DNA of 64,000 bases, taken from contig CM057152.1 in the NCBI GenBank assembly GCA_029962745.1, positions 26,720,507 to 26,784,506 on the forward strand. The letters run 5' to 3'. The translations under genes and the position numbers were made by a program. Below the pieces are notes generated by a model. That model searched no databases. It was not told the DNA's origin and was given only the letters and a program-made list of their open reading frames with translations. The DNA is from Echinometra lucunter. Taxonomy: Eukaryota > Echinodermata > Echinoidea > Camarodonta > Echinometridae. Below are positions 35,022-46,289 of the stretch, piece by piece (the first letter of the stretch is position 1; each line of letters begins with the position of its first letter).

Positions 35022-35955
35022 AATGGCGGCACCAGGATTGTTAAAGTGGGGGGGGGGGGCAAATGGAGGGCAAAAGAAAATGTTGGGGCAGGGGCAGTCA
35101 ATATTTTTTTCGTGTATGGAAAGATCGACGGTGAAGCGCGAGTTTTAGTGGCCCCAATAAACATTTTTCTGTTACACTTGATATAGAGAGATTTTTTCTT
35201 TTAAATCAGGTAATGCTTAATGGAGCAAAGTTATTGATCAAAACTAGATCATGAACTGAACATTTACATGTATGTAATCTTAAGGCGTAGACCTATTCTA
35301 CTTTCACATTTCTCTATCACATCAGAAAAAAATACATGCAGCAAACATCGCAGATTGCACATCTTTACATACTTACTGTTTCACTAAGTCATAATAATAT
35401 AACGGTGACAAATTATGAACGAAGAGTTCAAGCATTCTTAATGAAGCAAATCGATGAGTTTAATCCAAACTTTACATGAGTAGGTGCATATTTATTTCAA
35501 GGGAGGGGGCAGACTTTGAGTATTTGTTCTCCACGTACCCCCCCCCCCCAACACACACATTGCTGACGACAGAATACACGCCATGTACTGTAGTTTAACA
35601 ATTACATTAGCTTGTGTATTACACATTGAAATGTCTGCCTTACTATAAGATACAACAAGCGATATAAACTTATTACAAACTAATAGTGTGCGAGGAAGCC
35701 AACAGCGACTGAGTGAGAAAATTTTCAAGTTTTGAAGAGCGGAAAATGGTATTTTAGAGCACTTCACAGCTTGAATATGACGCTTATGACAGCATCTACT
35801 TATTTACAAATTTACTGTATAATTTTTCTTTTCAGTCCTCAAAATTTCTGGGGGGGGGGGCAACGGGGGGGGGGGCAAAGCTTCTGAGTGGGGAGGGGGG
35901 AAAATGCCCCCCATGCCCTCCATGCCCCCCCCCCTTGGTGCCACCACTGCAAATA
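35022..35955. mobile_element. Possible foldback element with GGCGGCACCAGG / TTGGTGCCACCAC ends
   Basis: The left end 'AATGGCGGCACCAGGATTG' followed by G12 mirrors a right end of C-runs plus 'CTTGGTGCCACCACTG'. Between them are further G/C homopolymers (C12 at 35538, G10 at 35851 and 35865). Arm similarity beyond the ends and G runs is not obvious, so two half-copies of one repeat family in opposite orientation are equally possible. Confidence 0.4.
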
Positions 35956-35959
35956 ATGC

Positions 35960-36440
35960 CACACATGCAAAGATATAACAATTAATACTGAAGAAATTGT
36001 TAAACTGAACGTACAATTCGCTAAATTGGATGCTCCAAAATGAATTCGAATGCACGAATGTGTCTGTTGCGTGATCACGTGACCATACAATGTTAAATTG
36101 AATGGAAACTTTATGAATACGTGCGTAAATTGCGAATTTGGATTAGAAAAGCGTGAATTTGAACGCTTCCAAGATGATTTTGAAAGCTCAATTCATGAAA
36201 CTGAACTGCCTTGCGTTTAAATTGAATGCTCGTATATGAAACAGACTGACAAAGTTGCGAAATTGGCTGGGAAAACCTATATTATCTGTTGAACATTTCT
36301 GTAAACACACATGTTAATTCGTGTACAAAGTCCAGCATGAACGATCTTTCAGACATTACCGGCCTTTCCGACTTAACAGGTACATATGTCCACCAGTTTG
36401 ACAGTTTTGTACGATTAGAACGCGTTGACCATAATCTCGT
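35960..36440. other. Intergenic DNA, no gene recognised
   Basis: The plus-strand frame 36289-36582 runs into the SINE and MITE and is not a gene. Confidence 0.5.
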
Positions 36441-36446
36441 ACATAA

Positions 36447-36718
36447 AAGGTGCCGTAGTCCAGTGGCTTCTACATTGCTCCTTTATCTATCATCTATCGC
36501 ACATCAAATAACTGAATGTGCTGCAGGGATATTGATACCAGGGGAGCATTTCATGAAGAGTTTTGTCGGTAATTTTCACTGACTAATTTGCTTTCAGGCA
36601 ATCAGATGCGAAGATTTTCAGTAAGCTTATAACATTTGTCGGTGATTTTCACCGACAAAACTCTTCATGAAACGCTCCCCAGGATGTGCGTGCGTGTTAA
36701 AATAATAATGAATAAAAT
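36447..36718 (+). mobile_element. tRNA-derived SINE, internally deleted, interrupted by a MITE
   Basis: Starts 'AGGTGCCGTAGTCCAGTGG' (A-box-like), lacks the B-box part, then resumes with 'CTACATTGCTCCTTTATCTA' and 'ATATTGATACCA', matching the 3' half of the SINE at 53977-54167. The tail 'GATGTGCGTGCGTGTTAAA' reappears after the MITE at 36541-36680, showing that the MITE landed inside the SINE. Confidence 0.65.
36541..36680 (+). mobile_element. GTTTCATGAA-family palindromic MITE inside a SINE
   Basis: Ends GGGGAGC and GCTCCCC, arms 'ATTTCATGAAGAGTTTTGTC' and its complement, and centre 'CAGGCAATCAGATGCGAAG'. Same family as 32042 and 33486. Confidence 0.9.
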
Positions 36719-36719
36719 G

Positions 36720-37130
36720 TTTCTATGAAAATTATAACAGAAATATATGTTCATTTAATATGCAAGGTTAGAACAGTAATTCAGTATAAATTTCTTCATA
36801 TCCAACTGCAGGATTTTTTTCTTTGTTCACTGTCCTCGCTTATATAGCTATACAAACCCAACCCCCACACACAAATCGGATTATTTGATATCCTTTTCTT
36901 ACCCTACACGCCAGATACGTACAATAGGGGAAACGAAAACTACACATCGATTCGAAGAATGTACTTGTACAGATATACATTTGTTGGCATCCGTCCTATC
37001 AGCACTTTGCTTGATGAGGTAAGCAGACTTAGCTCTTGCTTATCTGTCTTCAAAACATCATACAGGAACTACTGGAAGCAGTAATTTAAACATTGTCGCC
37101 TGTTCATATTTGTGTCAAAATTTGACGAAA
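36720..37130. other. Intergenic DNA, no gene recognised
   Basis: Nothing identifiable. Confidence 0.5.
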
Positions 37131-37134
37131 AACA

Positions 37135-37380
37135 TTTATTCATTCATTCACTCATTCATTCATTTTTCCACTTTCAATTATATCATATTCAGCATAAAAG
37201 TGGTACAGTTTACATATATCCATGTTAACATAGACCAAATTGCATAAACAGGATAAAATAATACATAAATAACATAAAACTGGAAAGGAACATTAAATTG
37301 CATTGTGAAATATCTTTGGAATTTTGGATGATATCTAACTACTAAGTGGAATCTGTTGCTCAACCATGAAACACGGTACA
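37135..37380 (-). mobile_element. Possible LINE 3'-end fragment with (ATTC)n
   Basis: 'TTATTCATTCATTCACTCATTC' leads into AT-rich sequence. This would fit the 3' terminal simple repeat and UTR of a minus-strand non-LTR element. There is no coding remainder. Confidence 0.25.
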
Positions 37381-37389
37381 TCGTGGCAC

Positions 37390-39030
37390 ATATTCGGAAT
37401 CATGTAATTGGATTTTCTTAGAAAAGAAGACAAACATGCGTGTTAAATTAGAACGGGTTGTGTACTTTAAGCAGAAGCGGTATATGAGACGAAGAATACT
37501 GATATCAGTGTTATTGCTCATAGTTCTCCGTCATGTCGAGATAACGTAAAGCATTTTCATTATGAAATTCGAACTGAGCCAATTTAAGAACCAAAATGTA
37601 ACCTACACACACCTTTCATTGACTGCCTCTGTGATGGATGACTGTCCCTTTCAAAGAAAACAAAGCAAATATGCTCTGTAAACCGAGAAACAGTTTTCCC
37701 GATGACGGTGGTAGGATGCTTTTCAGACATAGTTTACACAAGCACCACGTACGTCTGATATAAATCATTCTCACAGCTTGTATTTTGTCATTAAACCATG
37801 TCGCTCAAAGACCGCTAGTGTGATTTAATCCCGGTGCAATAATATTTTGACGGCGCATTCCAGAGTTGGACATTCTTATGGCAGTTTCACTGTAGGCATC
37901 ATTTTCACTACGTTATTACCTGCCCTATTCAAGCCTGTGAAAGCAACAAAACATACGCCAGGAATTAAAAATAATGTTTCACAACTGCGTTTATTTGTGT
38001 AAGATGCCACTCGCGTATAATAGTGCGTCAAAGATCGCACAAGTTCCTGACGCAGAAAATGACGCCTCGTGAGGAACATGCCATAAGAATAAGATAACAT
38101 ACGAAGTCATATAGTACTTCTTAATTCATTATCAAAAGGAAGAAGGGAGGAGAAACAATCAGCCTTTGAAAATACAGTTACATTTTACAATACAAATGAA
38201 TTTATCATTATGCGTATTTTTTTTTCTCGTGGTTGTCTGTATTAGACCAAGAAAGTAGTGACATATACTAACATGTATGCACGACATAGCAGATAGCCAC
38301 CCGTGGTTTAACAGTTTCAGAAACATACTGATGTAAACAAAAATATTGTTGCATGTCACTTCTTCCTGTGGTTGATGAATAAATTTAGATCTGCAAAGGC
38401 TTACTGACTATAAAGTATGCATAATTCCAGAAATCAGCATGTAGAATAATTACGTTAACTTGTTGATGCTAACATGTGCATTTATAATTATGATGCGGGG
38501 GATTATTTTTCTTATCTCTCAATCACTTTTTGAAGTTTGGGAATTTTTCCCCAACCATGGTGACTTGACAAATTTTCACATCCTACTTTTAAGTTACAAT
38601 TAAATTACAATTAAATTACACATGACTTTGATAGCAGGAATAATGTTTACATTTTATATTGGCAGTTTGAATTTTTTTCGCAAAATCTCCTCTTTAATGA
38701 GTCATTTTGTAAGGGCAAGGATATATTTTTAAATACTTATATGGCAACCAAGAACTGATTTATTTATATAACGCCCTTAAGTAATCAAAACTTCGCTTTT
38801 AAAATATCAACATATATACACAAGGGTACTGTTTGATCAAATTAAGACGAAACGCTTTAGGGTGATTTCGTAAAAAATCTAGTAGGCCTACAACGAAATT
38901 TGTACACTATGGGAAATATTACTGAAGTTGTCGATTTACACAGGGTTCAATGACTTAGACTCTGGGAGCCTGTTGTGTTTTGCATTAAGTTTTCATATTT
39001 ATCGCATCGCCACGTGATACCTTAATGATC
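37390..39030. other. Intergenic DNA, no gene recognised
   Basis: AT-rich, low repeat content. No motif in any frame. Confidence 0.5.
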
Positions 39031-39885
39031 AGTGGCGTAATGTGAGTCTAGCCATGCAGGGAGTACTTGCATCACCGGGAGGCGGAGGGGAGTTTTACTC
39101 TAGGAATGAAATTTTTACATATTAGGGTCATTTGATCATCGATTAGAGGAGGGTGTGGAAGAGGGTCGTCCTCTTCTTCCTCCACTTCCTCTTTCTTCTT
39201 GTGTCCCCCTACTTTTCATTCACCATTCGATGGGCGGGTGGGTGTTCGTGGGTGGGGGGGGGGGGGGTAGATGAGTGGCATGTGCTCCCCTGTTTCCCTG
39301 TAGCTACTCCATTGATGATGAGATTAAAATGAGAAGAGTGGGACTCGTGTGCCGAACAGCAGCTGTGTCGCAAGCCTTCATACGGCGCTTCTACAATGTC
39401 GTTGTTCCGCCATTAATGAAATCGCGGAATGTTTCGCGGAACATGACTGTTAAAACGATTACAGCCTGTATTTATCGATTCTACATACGATTGCACCTCT
39501 GCTGTATACGTTTGATAAGATGAGGGGAAGGGTGTATGAGTAAATGAGAGTAAAAGAAAGGAAATGATATAATTCTCATTATTTATTTCAACAGCTTGGA
39601 TGATTAGAAATATTAAGAGGCATAATGAGCCAAAAACGTTGAGGGAGCTGATGTATCTTGCCAGAATAGGCCTATCAACTGGCAAGCGAGCGAAGTGACC
39701 AACCAAGGAAATTTCTCATTTTCTATAATATGTATTATTTCATATTTGTATATTTCATACATATCATTATATTTTGTCTTCCCCATACTAAATTTTTGTC
39801 TATTTTTCTTTCATTTTCTTTTGCGTGGACGATTTTTTAGGGGGCTGCAGCCCAAGCCCCCCCCCCCCCGAAAGTACGCCAGTGA
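39031..39885. repeat. Repeat remnants with AGTGGCGTAA and TACGCCAGTG ends
   Basis: 'ATCAGTGGCGTAATGTGAGTC' at 39029 and 'CCCCCGAAAGTACGCCAGTG' near 39862-39882 are inward-facing versions of the window's recurrent end motif, with G15 (39252) and C11 (39859) between them. 'GCAAGCGAGCGAAGTGACC' lies at 39683. Whether this is one element is unclear. Confidence 0.4.
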
Positions 39886-40143
39886 TTATATTTACTGCTT
39901 TTTTGTTTTTGTTTTTGCATTTAAACTCTTATGTGTGAAGGTGTGTGTGTGTGTATGTATGGTTTATGCAATTTGTAAATTAATGTTATTGTCTTACAAG
40001 GAAATAAATGTGAATTTCTTTCCATTTTATTTCACTATCTATATTTCATAGATATCTTGGGGAGATGCCAGAGTTTGACAGGTCTTGGTGGTAAACGGAT
40101 AGGAAGGAGAAAATAAGGATAAAATGAAGATGAAAGAGGAGAT

Positions 40144-40380
40144 GAAGAAGAAGAAGAAGAAGAAGAAGAAGAAGAAGAAGAAGAAGAAGAAGAAGAAGAA
40201 GAAGAAGAAGAAGAAGAAGAAGAAGAAGAAGAAGAAGAAGAAGAAGGAGAAGGAGAGGAAGAAGGAGAAACAGGAGAGGAAGAAGAAGAAAAGAAGAAGG
40301 AGGAGAAGAAGAAGAAGAAGAAGAAAAGGAGGAGGAGGAGGAGGAGAAGGAAGAAGAAAAAGAAGATAACGAACAAGGAG
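40144..40380. repeat. (GAA)n trinucleotide tract, about 100 nt pure plus impure purine flank
   Basis: Uninterrupted AAG/GAA triplets from about 40145 to 40243, continuing as GGA/GAA-rich purines to 40380. The strand is almost free of pyrimidines for more than 230 nt. Poly-Lys, poly-Ser and poly-Phe frames are artefacts. Confidence 0.97.
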
Positions 40381-40389
40381 GAGGAAAGG

Positions 40390-40915
40390 AAAAAAGGCAT
40401 TAAAAGAAAGAAGAAGACGACACAGTACGTTAACTAAATTCATGACGCCATGAGTGTTTTTATGGTGTCTCTTAAAAGCAAACTGTAATAAGCGGAAAGC
40501 GTAGACGACAGAACAATCTCACTTGGGATTCATGTGCACTACTCGCATTAATGTGGGGATACAGAATGCTTTCTAAAGCAGAACGCCTGATTACTCGTAA
40601 AAGAAAGAGTAAAAGCAAAGCTTTAAAAAAGAATAAAAAAACAAGGAAAGGAGGATAAAACACGGAATACGGGTTAAAGGTCATTTAAAAGAAAGAAAGA
40701 AAGAAACTAGGAGAGGGGGGAGGAAGGGAGAGGGAGGGGGAGCTGGGGAGGAGACAGATAGATAGAAAGACCAACAGAGAGATTGAAAAATAGAAAATAA
40801 ATAACAGGAAGAAAAAGATAAATGCAGAAAGATCGAGAGAGCAAGAGAAGGAGCAAGGGGGAGGAGTATAGGGAATTGGATATAATAAGTAAGAAAAGAT
40901 TAACAAGCCTCTAGG
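40390..40915. other. Purine-rich intergenic DNA, no gene recognised
   Basis: Further GA-rich sequence (40680-40880) and no coding signature. Confidence 0.5.
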
Positions 40916-40921
40916 CCATAT

Positions 40922-42241
40922 CACACTTATTCCAAATGAGCAGGAATTAAGTAGAATAAACCAGAATGAATATATTTTTTCAAAATTCGTGCCGTATTCG
41001 GACTGGAATTTCAAATTTATTTGAATTCTTACACCTTTGTAAGATACTGCTCTAATGCTTAGAATTCGCTCCGAACCCGCCTCGAATGATTGCGGGTATA
41101 TTCCGGGTGCATTTAATGTTCCCGGAATAATTTAGCTCTCGAATGCTGTTCAAATGTAGATTGAACACTACAGGAATGTTTAGAATGCTGTTAGAATGCA
41201 GTCAGAATATTCCGAATGTACATCGAATGTCGAGCACTGTTCGACTGGTGGCCGAATAATACCGCCCTTAGTCCGGTTGGAAGGTGCCTTGAATACTGTA
41301 CAAATTCATCTCGAATTCATGCTCCCAGAATGGCCGCCGAATATGGTTTGAACGTACGAAAATTCAAAGAGAATGCTGCAAGAATGTAACACGAATGTCC
41401 CAAGTGTTCCAAGAATGCAGCCAGAATGGTCTCTGATAGGATATAAACTGCTGCCAAATCTAGGATTTTCCATCAATCTTAGCCCAACCACCACCATCAT
41501 CCAGACTGCTGTCCTCCAGCAAGGCCTGCTTGAATCAGATTGATGTGGAAAAGGTCAGGAGAAAAAAAAAACAGGAAAAGAGCCTGCAGAAGATTATGAG
41601 ACCATGACTGGCAGAGGAAAGGATGAGGGGGGAGGGGACTGTATGGACATTGCATCAGACTGACGGAGGACCTCAGGGCCCCATTACATAAAACTTACCG
41701 TTGGTGGTAACTTTGCCATCAGTAGTAACTACCAAGGAAACCTTGAATTTGATTGGCTGTTGAGCAATGATACCATGGTAGTTGCCACTGATGGCAGAGT
41801 TACCATCTGTGGTAAGTTTTATTCAACGAGGCCCAGAGTGGGAGATTCGGCGGTGTTCTGGATTACGTGCAGGCTCACCCGAGGGCCAATCGGCACTTTC
41901 CGACTACATTTCGAGCCGCATTTGAGCCGCACATTCGCATTCGAAGACTGTATTCCAGCTGAATTCTTTTGGTATTGAAATAGATGCCGACATCAATCTA
42001 GATGCATTCGAGGTGCATTCCAGCTCATTCCTAGGCGCATTCGGGATATTCTAGCCGGATTAGAAGTGGCTTGCCCTTTCTATTTGGAGCATGGGCAAAT
42101 ATTCGTACCGCCCACGAGAATGCGCCCGAATATTTGGAATGCACTCAGAATGCAGTCAGAATTTTTAGAATGCACTTCGAATATCCAGGATTCAGGAATA
42201 TACCCCAAATTTTCATTCTGGCTCATTCCTTCTCTAGTGTG
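40922..42241 (-). mobile_element. GAATG-periodic foldback element A
   Basis: Starts CACACTTATTCCAAATGAGC and ends TTCCTTCTCTAGTGTG. Much of it consists of GAATG, GAATA or GAATT words about 10-11 bases apart (for example 41150-41230), with 'GAATGCAGTCAGAAT' as a typical segment. A non-periodic insert lies at 41480-41860, including the MITE at 41676. Element B at 42280 has matching ends in the opposite orientation. No protein is encoded. Confidence 0.7.
41676..41835. mobile_element. Palindromic MITE inside GAATG element A
   Basis: Outer 'GGGCCCCATTACATAAAACT' pairs with the right end, 'AAAACTTACC' with 'GGTAAGTTTT', and 'GCCATCAGTAGTAACTACCA' with 'ATGGTAGTTGCCACTGATGGC'. The centre has 'GATTGGCTG', similar to the ATTGG/CCAAT-bearing centres of the other palindromic MITEs. 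Confidence 0.8.
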
Positions 42242-42279
42242 AATAGGGTATTAACGAATGATAGAGCTAACACCCTAGT

Positions 42280-42911
42280 CACACTAGAGGCGGAATGATA
42301 TGCCGTCGGAATGAAAATTCTTTGTACATTCCTGGATATTCGAAGTGCATTCTAAAAATTCTGACTGCATTCTGAGTGCATTTCAAATATTCGGGTCCAT
42401 TCTTGTGGCCGACCCGAATGTTTTGCTCATGTTCAAAACTTTCGAGGTGGATTCGAAGTGGAGAAATATCGAATGGCATTTGAAGTATATTCTTGCTGCA
42501 CTCTGACTGCATTCTGAATATTCTTACGACATTACAACAGCATTCGAAGCATTCTGATCGAGGGAGAGTCGAATCGCAGAAAAACGAAAGTCCTGGAAAT
42601 CCTGTATAATTGCAGATCCTCTCGTCCTTCTCGAGATTCCTGTGACCATTTTTATACCCTAACTGGAACCATTCCGACAGCATTCTTGATACTCTCGGGA
42701 CATTCTACGTACATTCAAAGTACATTTAAAGCATTCGAGGTGCATTCTGTTTAAATTCTTGAACGTTATTCGAGGCGGGTTCGAAGGAAGTTCTAAGTAT
42801 TCGAACGGCAGTTAGTTTAATATGAAATTCCCTCCCGAATGTGGCGCGAATTTTAAAAATTCTTCAATCCGGCTGGTTCTGCTTGATTCCTGCTGATTCC
42901 GAATAAGTGTG
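42280..42911 (+). mobile_element. GAATG-periodic foldback element B
   Basis: Begins CACACTAGAGGCGGAATG and ends CTGATTCCGAATAAGTGTG. It is an inverted, shorter counterpart of element A: 'GGATATTCGAAGTGCATTC' and 'TCTGACTGCATTCTGAGTGC' here are complemented at 42125-42190. Only 38 bp separate A and B, giving a large palindrome centred near 42260. Confidence 0.75.
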
Positions 42912-42914
42912 ACG

Positions 42915-44690
42915 GGGGTATAAGCATCATTTTTCTTTTTACTGCTCCTAACGGACGGCACAGTCTACTCATTACCAGATCAGAGTTTTTGAACTACCCG
43001 TTATATTTAAGACAGTCTCAAAATAGTTCTTCGTGGTCATCAATAAGACAGCAACGATCTATATGCTGTACCCCCCCCCCCCCCATAGCCTTTAATTACA
43101 ACCTGCTAACTCTTCTATTTGCTTTTGCAGCACTGTACCTTAAATGCAAGGAATAGTTCTGTGTTGGCGAGACTATCCGAGGTAAAGAGTTGTTAAGAGC
43201 AAAGAAAGGGTTAGCTACTCCCGCCCCCCCCCCCTCTCTCTCTTTCAAGCCAAAGAAGCTGACATGCCCTGTGATACACATACATACACCTATACACACA
43301 CCCACCCCTACCCGCATACACATACGCATACGCCCAACATACATAACATACATTACATCTACTCAATGCCACGCCTAATCAAAATGAATGTGGATAGACT
43401 TTAGATATATCATGTTACATGCTTCTAAAAATGCTTCTAAAAATCTCTATAGCTCTTTTAACACTATCATAACTCCTGCATACCGGAGTAGGCACAAGTA
43501 GATTAAGCCTTATACCTCGGCCCATTTCATATCTTTATCGAAAGATAAATCGCCTCCTCAATAGAGGCATCTCAGTTTAAATGATGTACCAAATCCATGG
43601 AAATTGAAATGTCAAAACATTCCACATTCCAGAAGCGATGTCTTCGTGATAAGAACCATGCAAGACTTGACAAGGTCGGATCTTCTCAACACAAACTGCC
43701 TGATTAAGGGGAAACAACGACCCCTGCCATCTTTTTGTTTTAAAAGACCAATGCTGCATACCTTTAACAGAATATAAGGACAATAATGTGCTCATAGATT
43801 TTTCAAATTACCATGCAAATTTGGCACCAGACAGAAAAAATAACGAATTTTTGCTTGTTTAATTATTTTGGAGATGCCCCTAAAAAACAACAACCATGAT
43901 CCGCCATTGCCATCACATAAAACTGAAACAGCATGAACCATAGGTTCATGCTGTTTCAGAGAAGACAATTATACTAGAAAAAAGCAATATCTTCAATAAT
44001 GAACAAGATATTCATCCCATTGGATTGATATCTGTAAGGATAACGTAAACAGAATTAAACGTCCACACACCCATGATTAAAGGTAGGACGTGAATTCACC
44101 GAATGAGTGCCATGATTCCACGGCCCCTCAGTTTTACTAGACCCACGTTACACCACTGTACACAGAAAAGTTTGCCTTTTTACTCTACTTTTTTTTTCGA
44201 TTTTGAGCCCCCCCCCCCCCCTCCGTTTCACAGAATCCCGGACTGCTCCTTGGTGACAAATCCGACTGAGGATTTATTTCTCCTTGCTATTCCTTATGCA
44301 ATAACGTGTTGACATCTCCCATTTTCAAATGGGCTAGCGATGCCTTCGATTCCATTAATGATGGCATCTTTAATTCAAGAGCACACAGTAATGGTTTTGA
44401 CGAAAAAGTATTTCCATTGTAAGTTACCAAATCACGACTGCCTTAAGCAACAGAGAAGTACAATTGCAATGATTATAGAAGGAAAGGGATCCCATATCTG
44501 TCAGTATGGACTCATTAAACTCGTTATGATATGGCTACAGGGGCGATGAAGCAGTTGACCACGGGTCGATGACATCACGTGGGATGCTTCGTTCGGCCAA
44601 AATGGCGGATAGTGTCATAGTCATTGTGTGTCCTGTACAAGAGAAATGGGTACATGTATGTCTTGTAGCGGGATATCAGATAATGACGGT
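42915..44690. other. Intergenic DNA, no gene recognised
   Basis: C14 (43071), C10 (43224) and C13 (44208) runs, ACACCTATACACAC-type CA repeats (43278-43320), and one perfect hairpin (see 43923). No coding motif. Confidence 0.5.
43923..43959. repeat. Perfect 17-bp-arm hairpin
   Basis: 'CTGAAACAGCATGAACC' followed by ATA and the exact reverse complement. It is short and isolated. It could be a foldback relic or a structured RNA element, and nothing else supports a function. Confidence 0.9.
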
Positions 44691-44706
44691 AGTGACGTTG
44701 TTTTCA

Positions 44707-44890
44707 TGTGATGTTGATGATGATAATGGTAATGGTAGTGATGACTATGATGATGATGATGATGATGATGAGTGTTACAGAGTGTCATAGAGTGATGATA
44801 ATGATAACAGAAGTGGATGATGGTGATGATGATGTTGATCATGACGATAATAATTATGTTGTTGATAATGCTGATGATGATTATGACGAA
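44707..44890. repeat. (GAT)n-type trinucleotide microsatellite
   Basis: GATGATGAT and AATGATGATAAT triplets, imperfect, with a clean run near 44749-44770. Poly-Met, poly-Asp and poly-His frames are artefacts. Confidence 0.95.
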
Positions 44891-44929
44891 AGATGCTGTA
44901 ACTACATCCACTGCAGTCGATAAGACTGA

Positions 44930-46000
44930 AATTATTAGTCTCAAAGGACTTCCGGGAAACTATCTGAGAGGGTTGGAGAGACCAGTGGTCAACGAGACAG
45001 ACACCCAAGAGACAGACAATGTCGGTCTCACCGGACAGCTTACATGTACATTGCCAGTATCATGGGCCTACTGGACTGGACTGTCCCGACTTCTTTAACA
45101 ACGGTTTATGAAGCTTTCCAGTAATATTCTTTGGTTTTATGTTATCCTTTGGTACAACGTTTAAATCAAGAAAAATGTGACATGGGAAACCATACAGAAA
45201 CAACAGGCAAAATTGCTCTACCTCTTATCAAGCAAAATAATGTTCGGATTATTTTTTTGGTGCTAAATCGCTAAATACATAATGCGTATCTGCTTAAGCT
45301 TATTGCAACAAACAACCGAAACGTAAAATGTATTTTCCATACAGATTTGGGGAAATAAACTACGAGTTTGATGAAAATTTGATTCATATAAATTTCTTCT
45401 CGAGGATGCAGGACGGTCAGAAATCCATGCCGTGTATGGTTTTTGTTTTTTGTTTGAATCATGTCTAAATTAGTGGGGTAAATTCTGTAGATGGACAAGA
45501 TACCAAGTTGAGCCACTCACTCTATGTAGGTGTAGGTGTAGCTCAAAGACCACTCCCTCGAAAAAACAACGCTCAGTTCAAAGGATACCACACAGCTACA
45601 AAAGAAAAGAGCCTGGTATGAAGACTCAAAATGTGAGGTGTTCGCAGCACGGAGGCATATCATATAACGTTTGTTCTTGTTCTTCTTTTCTTCATCGTCT
45701 TCTTTGTAAACCATCATAGGTGTAACCCCCCTCGATCAAGGATACCTGATCGTGCATTTTCCTGGTCGTATATGAGGTCACACAGCAGGACAAACAATCA
45801 TGGTGGCAGCGGTAAACGGTAAACGAGCAACAGATATCACGAGGACAAACAAAATCTCTGACAGAAGCATCGCTATAGGTGGCTAGAGTTTAATATGCAA
45901 CCCTTTTTTTGTCATCGAATTGATGACTATGAATTTACATTTGAATATGATAACCACTTATTCAGATTTAGCAGATTTCTTTCTTTAAATGGTTTCCTTA
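44930..46000. other. Intergenic DNA, no gene recognised
   Basis: Nothing identifiable. Confidence 0.5.
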
Positions 46001-46001
46001 T

Positions 46002-46150
46002 TCAAATTCAAATTCATATTCATTTATTTCCAACAGAAAGAAAAGAATTATAATAGCATCATATAGGTATAATTACAGAAAAGATGAAATAGTGTATATA
46101 CACATTCATGTTCTAGATAAGTAAGTTCACATAAATAAAACATCAAAAGA
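46002..46150 (-). mobile_element. Possible LINE 3'-end fragment
   Basis: 'TTCAAATTCAAATTCATATT' then 'CATTTATTTCCAACAG' and AT-rich sequence, the look of a 5'-truncated minus-strand CR1-like insertion ending in TTGAA repeats. No coding part is left. Confidence 0.35.
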
Positions 46151-46162
46151 AATTGTTAAATG

Positions 46163-46206
46163 GGGGATCCACTTAAAAACAGTGCTTGAAGTTTGTGGAT
46201 CCCCCA
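46163..46206. repeat. Inverted repeat TGGGGGATCCAC
   Basis: 12-bp perfect arms around a spacer of about 20 nt. Function unknown. Confidence 0.8.
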
Positions 46207-46264
46207 CAAACTACATTGCAGAAAATTTTATGGAAGCTACTTTTCATTTTGCTCCGACCCTCCA

Positions 46265-46281
46265 TCCCCCCCCCCCCCCCC
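46265..46281. repeat. Poly(C) tract, 17 nt
   Basis: Uninterrupted C run. Confidence 0.95.
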
Positions 46282-46289
46282 CTCCTCTT

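Noticed and set aside
40035..40443. Poly-Ser, poly-Phe and poly-Lys frames
   Set aside because: Direct readout of the GAA/TTC microsatellite.
42071..42683. Open frames on both strands in the GAATG region
   Set aside because: Apparent conservation between the frames is explained by the inverted duplication of the element.
44621..45098. His/Asp/Met-rich frames
   Set aside because: Readout of GAT-type trinucleotide repeats with no domain.
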